A stretch of DNA of 64,000 bases from positions 1-64,000 of the forward strand of contig JANQJF010000113.1 in assembly GCA_028281765.1 (NCBI GenBank), given 5' to 3'. Shown here in pieces: positions 58,505-64,000 of this stretch; the stretch's first letter is position 1, and each line of letters begins with the position of its first letter. A program made the translations under genes and the position numbers. The stretch is from Planctomycetota bacterium. GTDB taxonomy: Bacteria > Planctomycetota > UBA1135 > UBA2386. Below the pieces are notes generated by a model, which had not been told where the DNA came from, searched no databases, and saw only the letters and a list, made by a program, of their open reading frames with translations.

Positions 58505-60742
58505 GTGACAGACCCGATCCTCGACGACCTGAACGAACCGCAGCGTGACGCGGTGCAATACGGCGCGGGCCCGCTGATGGTGCTCGCCGGCGCGGGATCC
58601 GGCAAGACGCGCGTCATCACCCGGCGCATTGCACACCTGATGCGCGAGGGCGTGTCGCCGACCGAGATCCTCGCGCTGACCTTCACGAACAAGGCGGCGG
58701 GGGAGATGGCGCGTCGCGTGCAGGATCTCGGCGGGGGATGGGTGCGCGTCGCGACGTTCCACTCCGCGTGCGCGCGATTCCTGCGCGAGGACGGCCACCA
58801 TCTCGGCTACCCGCGGGACTACACGATCTACGACACGTACGATCGTGACAGCGTGCTCAAGCTGCTGCTGCAGGAGAAGGGCCTCGACCGTCTCGGCGTG
58901 CGTCCGGCGCAGCTCGGCCGCCGCATCTCGCAGCTCAAGAACGTCGGCATGTCGCCCGACGACATGGTGCTGGGCCACGGTGCGATCGACCAGGCGGTCG
59001 AGGCGTGCTTCCGCGCGTACCAAGAGCAGCTGATGCAGAACGGCGCGCTCGACTTCGACGACCTGCTGACCCGGTTCCTGCAGCTCCTCAAGGAGTTCCC
59101 GAAGGTCGCGGAAGCCTATCAAGAGCGCTTCCAGTGGCTCTTGATCGACGAGTTCCAGGATACGAACCGCGTGCAGTACGACCTCGCGCGGCGTCTCGTC
59201 GAGGGCCACGAGAACCTGTGCGTCGTCGGCGATCCGGACCAGTCGATCTACAAGTTCCGCGGCGCGGACATCCACAACATCCTCGACTTCGAACGCGACT
59301 TCCCGGCGACGAAGATCGTGCGGCTCGAACAGAACTACCGTTCGACCGCGTGCATCCTGCGCGGTGCCGAGAGCGTGATCGCGAACAACAAGCAGCGCAA
59401 GGACAAGCGTCTGCTGACCGACAACGACGAAGGCGATCCCGTCGTCTTCTATCGCGCGGCCGGACCGGCGCAGGAGTCGCGCGAGATCGCGCAGCGGGTC
59501 GAGAGCCTGATCCTCGGTGGCGTCGACCCCGAACAGATCGCGATCTTCTACCGGAGCCACTTCCTCAGCCGTGGCCACGAGGAGGCGCTTCGCGAGGTCG
59601 GGATCCCGCATCGCATCGTCGGCGGCGTCACGTTCTTCGAGCGGCGCGAGATCAAGGACCTGCTCGCCTACCTGCGCGTCGTCGTCAATCCGCTCGATGA
59701 CGTGTCGATGGCGCGCGCGATCAACGTCCCGCCGCGCGGGATCGGCAAGGTCACGCTGCAGAAGCTGCGCGACATCGGCATCCGCGAACAGGTGTCTCTC
59801 GCCGAGGTCGTGTGCGAGCCGGAGCTGCGTGCCGAGATCGCGCCGCGCGCCCGCAAGGCGCTCGAGAGCCTGGCTGAGGCGATCGACGGCGCGCGCGCGA
59901 TTCAGCAGCAGGGCGCGTTCCCGGTGCTGCAGATGATCACCGACGGCACCGGTTACGCGGAGCACATCGGCGGTCTCGGCGATCCCGAGGACGAGGCGCG
60001 CGTCGAGAACGTCGGCGAGCTGCACAGCGACGCGGCCTACTTCGACAAGGACGTCGGTGGCGGGTTGGCCGCGTACCTCCAGCACGTCAGCCTGTTGACC
60101 AACGAGGATCGACGCGGGGACGACGCCGAGTTCACGCCGAAGTTGTCGATGATGACCATCCACGCGGCGAAGGGGCTCGAGTTCGACCACGTGTTCGTCA
60201 GCGGTCTCGAAGAAGGGCTGTTCCCGCACATTCGTGCGATCGAAGAAGACGGAGACATCGAGGAAGAGCGCCGGCTGATGTACGTCGCGATGACGCGGGC
60301 CCGTCAGACGCTCTGGCTCGGCTCGTGCCGAACGCGCATGGTTCAGGGGCAGCTGACCCGGCAGGTGCCGTCGACGTTCGTCGACGAGATCGACGATTCC
60401 TGCGTGCTCCGCGCCGACGCGATGGCTGGCGGCGGCTTCGACCGGGACTATGGCGACGACTACGGCGAAGGGGGCTACGGCGGCGGCCGAGTTTCCGATG
60501 CGCCCGGGAGCGACGAATACTCCCAGGAGGAGTTCGTCGACGAGACCTACGGTCAGGACGAAGTCGAGCTCGCGGAGGGTGTGCGCGTTGTGCACGCCGT
60601 GTACGGGCACGGCACAATTCTCGAGGTCCAGGGCCGGGGGATTTCGGCGAAGGTTCGGGTTCGATTCGAGAACTCAGGCGATCGCCTTCTGGTCGTGGAA
60701 CACGCCGGGCTCCAGATCGTGCCTTCCCAGAGCTCATGGTGA
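58505..60742 (+). CDS. UvrD/PcrA/Rep-family superfamily 1 DNA helicase
   Basis: 745 residues from a GTG start. All SF1A motifs present: 'LNEPQRDAVQYGAGPLMVLA' (Q motif), Walker A 'AGAGSGKT' (28-35), 'ILALTFTNKAAGEM' (Ia), 'LLIDEFQDTNRVQY' (II), 'VVGDPDQSIYKFRGA' (III), 'LEQNYRST' (IV), 'MTIHAAKGLEFDHVFV' (V), 'EERRLMYVAMTRAR' (VI). The C-terminal 130 residues include a Gly/Tyr/Asp-rich linker and a PcrA-type tail 'AEGVRVVHAVYGHGTILEV' (Tudor-like, RNA-polymerase-binding in PcrA). 3'-5' helicase for repair and removal of obstacles. Its last 7 bases overlap the next gene. Confidence 0.93.
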   Translation: MTDPILDDLNEPQRDAVQYGAGPLMVLAGAGSGKTRVITRRIAHLMREGVSPTEILALTFTNKAAGEMARRVQDLGGGWVRVATFHSACARFLREDGHHLGYPRDYTIYDTYDRDSVLKLLLQEKGLDRLGVRPAQLGRRISQLKNVGMSPDDMVLGHGAIDQAVEACFRAYQEQLMQNGALDFDDLLTRFLQLLKEFPKVAEAYQERFQWLLIDEFQDTNRVQYDLARRLVEGHENLCVVGDPDQSIYKFRGADIHNILDFERDFPATKIVRLEQNYRSTACILRGAESVIANNKQRKDKRLLTDNDEGDPVVFYRAAGPAQESREIAQRVESLILGGVDPEQIAIFYRSHFLSRGHEEALREVGIPHRIVGGVTFFERREIKDLLAYLRVVVNPLDDVSMARAINVPPRGIGKVTLQKLRDIGIREQVSLAEVVCEPELRAEIAPRARKALESLAEAIDGARAIQQQGAFPVLQMITDGTGYAEHIGGLGDPEDEARVENVGELHSDAAYFDKDVGGGLAAYLQHVSLLTNEDRRGDDAEFTPKLSMMTIHAAKGLEFDHVFVSGLEEGLFPHIRAIEEDGDIEEERRLMYVAMTRARQTLWLGSCRTRMVQGQLTRQVPSTFVDEIDDSCVLRADAMAGGGFDRDYGDDYGEGGYGGGRVSDAPGSDEYSQEEFVDETYGQDEVELAEGVRVVHAVYGHGTILEVQGRGISAKVRVRFENSGDRLLVVEHAGLQIVPSQSSW

Positions 60743-61644
60743 ATCCCGCGGACGACCTCACGCGTCGCTTCCGCGCTCTCTGGAAGGAGGCGCAGGCGCT
60801 CGACGACCCTGCATTGTTGAATACGCTACGACGTATCGTGGCGCCGTCAGTCGATGCCGAGGCGGTCTCGCCGGACGCGGACTGGCACGGGTTCGTCGGC
60901 GTGTCGCCGCGGATCCTGGAAGTTCGCAATTCTGTTGAGCGATTCGCCGGCGTCGCTTCGCCGGTGCTGATCCGCGGCGAGAGCGGCACCGGGAAGGACC
61001 TGATCGCCCGGATCATCCACGACCTCAGCCCGCGTCGGGACCACGCGATGGTCTGCGAGAACTGCGCGGCGATCCCCGAGAACCTGCTCGAGTCCGTGCT
61101 CTTCGGCCATGCCAAGGGGGCGTTCACGGGCGCGGTGCGCGACCACGCGGGTCATTTCGTCGCCGCGCATCGCGGCACGATCTTCCTCGACGAGATCGGG
61201 GACATGCCGCTCGCGATGCAGGCCAAGATCCTCCGCGTGCTGCAGGAAGGCGAGGTGCGGGCGCTCGGCAAGGAGAAGGCGCGCAAGGTCGATGTGCGCG
61301 TGATCGCCGCGACGCACCGGGATCTCGAGGCGATGGTCCGGGAGAAGCAGTTCCGGGAGGACCTGTTCTTCCGGCTGAACGTGTTGCGCGTCGACTTGCC
61401 ACCGCTGCGCGAGCGGGGCGAAGACGTGGTGCTGCTCGCGCGCCGGATCCTGGCTTCGGCCAGCGAGAAGGCCGGCCGCGTGCTCCGGCTCGGAGCGATC
61501 GTCGAGCGTGCGATTCGCCACTACGACTGGCCCGGAAACGTGCGCCAGCTGCAGAACGAGATGCAGCGGGTCGTTGCTCTCGCGGACGGGCCGGAAGTGC
61601 TGCTGGACGACCTCTCGCCGGCGATCGGGTCCGCGGGGGTGTAA
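60736..61644 (+). CDS. sigma-54 AAA+ activator lacking receiver and DNA-binding domains
   Basis: 302 residues from ATG at 60736 (GTG at 60739 possible), overlapping the helicase end. A short N-terminal segment leads into the AAA+ domain: Walker A 'GESGTGKD' (81-88), sigma-54 contact loop 'GAFTGA' (128-133), Walker B 'GTIFLDEIGD', 'REDLFFRLNVLRVDLPPLRE' with the Arg fingers, 'YDWPGNVRQLQNEMQRV'. It stops right after the lid, so the usual C-terminal Fis-type helix-turn-helix is absent, and there is no response-regulator domain. It may act from solution or through a partner; the downstream FHA protein is an attractive candidate. Confidence 0.88.
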   Translation: MVNPADDLTRRFRALWKEAQALDDPALLNTLRRIVAPSVDAEAVSPDADWHGFVGVSPRILEVRNSVERFAGVASPVLIRGESGTGKDLIARIIHDLSPRRDHAMVCENCAAIPENLLESVLFGHAKGAFTGAVRDHAGHFVAAHRGTIFLDEIGDMPLAMQAKILRVLQEGEVRALGKEKARKVDVRVIAATHRDLEAMVREKQFREDLFFRLNVLRVDLPPLRERGEDVVLLARRILASASEKAGRVLRLGAIVERAIRHYDWPGNVRQLQNEMQRVVALADGPEVLLDDLSPAIGSAGV

Positions 61645-61678
61645 TCCGGGTTTGGGACGAGCCGCAGTCCGGATACAC

Positions 61679-61695
61679 TCGGCACAGTAGTTGCC
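61679..61695 (+). promoter_or_regulatory. candidate sigma-54 (-24/-12) promoter of the FHA gene
   Basis: TCGGCACAGTAGTTGCC: GG at 61681-61682 and GC at 61693-61694 with exactly ten bases between, within CGGCAC-N5-TTGC (consensus TGGCAC-N5-TTGC). It lies between the sigma-54 activator gene and the FHA gene, about 93 bases before the latter's ATG. Confidence 0.65.
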
Positions 61696-61754
61696 CCCCT
61701 GAAACGGTTACGAGGGGCGCGACCCCGGAAATCGCAATCCGTGCGCGCCCTCGA

Positions 61755-61770
61755 GGCCCGATATCGGGCC
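61755..61770. promoter_or_regulatory. 16-bp perfect palindrome before the FHA gene
   Basis: GGCCCGATATCGGGCC, 18 bases upstream of the ATG at 61788. It could be an mRNA hairpin or a dimer-binding site; it is downstream of the candidate promoter, so a roadblock or leader structure is more likely than an enhancer. Confidence 0.5.
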
Positions 61771-61787
61771 CCGTCTCGTAAGTGCCC

Positions 61788-64000
61788 ATGCTGACCATCC
61801 AGATCCTCGATGGCGGAGATACGTTCTACCGCCCACTCGAACGCCGGCCCCTTCTCCTCGGGAGCGCCGACGACGCCGACGTGCAGCTGCACGAAGCGGA
61901 CGTGGCGCCGCACCACGCGCGGATCGAGCCCGTCGAGGGTGATCCGGCAGGCTTCAAGATCGTCGATCTCGAGTCGGCCGCAGGCACGAAGGTCAACGGC
62001 GATCCGATCGTCCAGTGGCGCCTCGGTCTCGGTGACCGCATCGAGATCGGGCGGTCGGTGCTGGTCGTCGGGCAGCGCGTCGAGCGTCCGGCGACTGTCG
62101 ATGACGTTCTCGACCGCGGCGTCTCCGGTGCGGTGCGTTCGCGTCGGGCGGCGCCGAAGAAGGGCTCGAAGACTCCGGTCCTGATCGCGGTCGCCGTAGC
62201 GATCGCTCTGTGCACGGGGATCGCGTTGTGGGGCGGCGCCGGCGAGTCCGCGCCCGAATACGTGCGCGACGTCGCTCGAAGCGTCGAGGCCGGCGAGTTC
62301 GACAAGGCGCGCGGCCTCATCGCTTCGCTGCGCCGGGACTGGACAGGACCGGACGCGAGTCAGCGCATCGACGACATGGCGCGTGAAGTCGAGGCCGTTG
62401 CGGCGGCCGTCGACGAGTGTCGCCAGGAGATCTTGAACGGCGCGGCGACGCAGACCCGAGCCCAGCAGCTCACCGAGCTGCGGGATCGGCACAAGTCGGA
62501 TCCGAAGGGTGCGCGTGGGCGCGCCGCGCGATTGCTTCTCAGTGACCTCGACGAGCTGCGGCTCGAGGGGCAGCGCCTCGCGCGCGAGAATCGGCCCGCC
62601 GTCCCGGTCGATCAGGTCCCGTCGACGGGCCCGCAGAATTCCCAGCCGCGCGTCGCGGAGCTGCAGGCGACCGAACAGGATGCGCCGGTGCGGCCGGAGT
62701 CGTCGACCCCCGAGTCGTCTCCCCCTGGGTCTGGGGGCCCGAGTCTCGAGGAGCGCCTCGCGGAGATCAGTCGCATCTGCACGACGGATCCGGGGCGTGC
62801 ACTCGCGGCACTCGACGAAGCCCTCGAGAACGCGAACGAAGAGGATGCCGTGCGTTTCCGTCGATTGCGCACGCAGATCGACGAGGAGCTCGAGAGCGAG
62901 GCGAGCACGCTGATTGCGCGCGCGCGTTCGATGGCGTCGTCGCGCGAGAAGGCCGATCTCGGCCGTGCCGTCGCACTGCTCGAAGGTCAGCAAGGTCGTT
63001 TCCCGCCGGGCTCGGGTGCGAGCGAGGTTCGGAGCGAACTCGAGCTTCTGCGCGGTGAGTTTGCCGAGGCCGAGGCGAAGGCCGAGCAAGGCAACTCCAC
63101 GGATCTGGTTGCGATCGGCGAGTTCGTCGACGCCGCGCGCACGGCGGAAGCTCGCGGTGACTTCGCGACTGCCGCGACGCTCCTGGAGAACGTCGCCACC
63201 CGCGTGCGCGCGACCGACCCGAGCTACGCGAAGCGCATCGATGGCCGACGCGCCGACGTCGCGGTCCTCGCCGCGCTCGACGGCTGGCTCGTCGAGCTCA
63301 TCGCCGGCACGGCCGAGAAGAGCCTGTCGCTGCCGACGGACGAGGGCGAACTGGTCGCGCTCCACGTCGAGGACGGCCATCTGCGCCAGACCGACGGCAC
63401 GCTGGTGCCCTGGCTGGATCTGCAGCCGGCTTCGCTCGTCGAGCTGTTGGACGCCGCCAAGGCAAAGCGCGACGTGCGGCTTGGCGCCGCGGTGCTGAGC
63501 TACCGGGCGGGTGATTCGGCGACGGCGGAGCGGGTGCTGCTCGCGATTGCCGGGCGCGGGGACGTCGACGCGGTCGTGGCCGGCATGGTCGCGCGTGGGC
63601 GCGGCGACCTCGTCGTCGATGCGCGCGGCTACCGGGTCGTCGACGGCGCGTTCGTCGCGGTTCGTGAGATCGAGACCAAGGCCACGGCGGCGCGCATCGA
63701 GAAGCGGATCGCGTCGGCGATGCGCCGCGACAAGAAGGCGCGCGGCGCCGAACTCGAGAAAATCCTCGCGGAGGGTCCCGACGTCCTCGACGCCGTGATC
63801 TTCGCGCTCCGCTCGCAGCTCACCGAGCAGGTTGCCAAGGTCGAGAAGCACCCGTTCAAGAAGAGCTGGGATCGCATCGGCGAGCGTCGCACCGAGCTGG
63901 ACGAGCGCCGCGTCGCGGCGCTCGAGCTCATCTTCGACGAGCAGCGGTACTTCTATCCCTACAAGCCGCCCGCGGTCAGCGGCGCCAAGGCGTCCGAATA
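61788..64000 (+). CDS. FHA-domain membrane protein with long helical/TPR-like region (3' end outside window)
   Basis: At least 737 codons, open at the right edge. The N-terminal FHA domain (about 1-95) has 'RRPLLLGSADDADVQLHEAD' (strand with the phosphothreonine-binding G-x/S), 'PHHARIEP' (S/H-x-x-H-A-x-I) and 'AAGTKVNGDPI' (G-T-x-x-N-G). A hydrophobic helix follows at about 135-155 (VLIAVAVAIALCTGIALWGG). The rest is Glu/Ala/Arg-rich, mostly helical repeats ('LARENRPAVP' linker, 'ATLLENVATRVRATDP'). FHA domains bind phosphothreonine, so the partner may be a Ser/Thr kinase product. It is preceded by a candidate sigma-54 promoter. Confidence 0.82.
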   Translation, partial: MLTIQILDGGDTFYRPLERRPLLLGSADDADVQLHEADVAPHHARIEPVEGDPAGFKIVDLESAAGTKVNGDPIVQWRLGLGDRIEIGRSVLVVGQRVERPATVDDVLDRGVSGAVRSRRAAPKKGSKTPVLIAVAVAIALCTGIALWGGAGESAPEYVRDVARSVEAGEFDKARGLIASLRRDWTGPDASQRIDDMAREVEAVAAAVDECRQEILNGAATQTRAQQLTELRDRHKSDPKGARGRAARLLLSDLDELRLEGQRLARENRPAVPVDQVPSTGPQNSQPRVAELQATEQDAPVRPESSTPESSPPGSGGPSLEERLAEISRICTTDPGRALAALDEALENANEEDAVRFRRLRTQIDEELESEASTLIARARSMASSREKADLGRAVALLEGQQGRFPPGSGASEVRSELELLRGEFAEAEAKAEQGNSTDLVAIGEFVDAARTAEARGDFATAATLLENVATRVRATDPSYAKRIDGRRADVAVLAALDGWLVELIAGTAEKSLSLPTDEGELVALHVEDGHLRQTDGTLVPWLDLQPASLVELLDAAKAKRDVRLGAAVLSYRAGDSATAERVLLAIAGRGDVDAVVAGMVARGRGDLVVDARGYRVVDGAFVAVREIETKATAARIEKRIASAMRRDKKARGAELEKILAEGPDVLDAVIFALRSQLTEQVAKVEKHPFKKSWDRIGERRTELDERRVAALELIFDEQRYFYPYKPPAVSGAKASE

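Noticed and set aside
1..64000. CRISPR arrays, rRNA or tRNA genes
   Set aside because: No regularly spaced direct repeats of 23-47 bases, and no recognisable tRNA or rRNA sequence found on reading both strands.

Overview
The window is a GC-rich bacterial chromosome segment with almost no spare DNA. Several traits point to the Planctomycetota: a Ser/Thr kinase with a DWG (not DFG) loop and a TPR-like tail, encoded head-to-head with an ECF sigma factor; an ECF sigma factor fused to a membrane-spanning, extracytoplasmic tail; many large exported proteins of unknown function; PD40 and Kelch propellers; and secretin-type short domains. This placement rests on gene content only.

Layout. 1-6.2 kb: an MDR oxidoreductase with an endonuclease/phosphatase-fold lipoprotein; a TetR regulator and an SDR, each preceded by a near-identical operator; a ChaN-like lipoprotein with a tiny lipoprotein; and elbB-SDR. 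6.3-13 kb: the membrane-tethered sigma factor, a PD40 propeller lipoprotein, an unknown lipoprotein and a large exported protein resembling rhamnogalacturonan-lyase-type enzymes. 13-32 kb is a proteolysis-rich stretch: a membrane-anchored caspase-like protein, a large HELTH metalloprotease-like protein, a serpin, a DUF389/Usp membrane protein, and three tandem paralogous exported trypsin-like proteases of about 1,015-1,021 residues. 32-41 kb: an STN/secretin-like lipoprotein, a MATE transporter, two selenoprotein genes that ordinary ORF calling misses or truncates (a SelW/Rdx protein with CVQU and its own SECIS hairpin; a thioredoxin/PDZ protein with two in-frame UGAs forming U-x-x-U-x-x-C), a roughly 173-bp palindromic repeat, and a large exported CAP-domain protein. 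41-44.4 kb: a SAM-I riboswitch followed by a translationally coupled methionine operon (homoserine dehydrogenase, homoserine O-acyltransferase, cystathionine gamma-synthase). 44.5-52.6 kb: an exported protein with the shared C-terminal module, the kinase/sigma pair and a second CAP-domain paralogue. 52.6-55.1 kb: collapsed remnants of a histidine kinase and a UDP-glucose dehydrogenase, the second copy of the palindromic repeat, and manC. 55-64 kb: a Kelch protein, a DUF2293 protein, a small lipoprotein, a UvrD/PcrA helicase overlapping a sigma-54 AAA+ activator without a DNA-binding domain, a candidate -24/-12 promoter, and an FHA-domain membrane protein that runs off the end.

Main points. 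(1) The cell must decode UGA as selenocysteine; both genes have hairpins at the right distance, and the selW one has the same GGUCU loop as E. coli fdhF. (2) Five exported proteins of different function (three proteases, one Kelch protein, one unknown) end in the same roughly 100-residue module with a conserved G-x-x-G-C-x-L core, and four of them also share a 'DSNG...SDFT' beta-rich repeat. This looks like a common secretion, anchoring or surface-assembly system. (3) A 173-bp fold-back element is present in two inverted copies, one of them at the scar of two broken genes. All assignments are from reading sequence; no database search was run.
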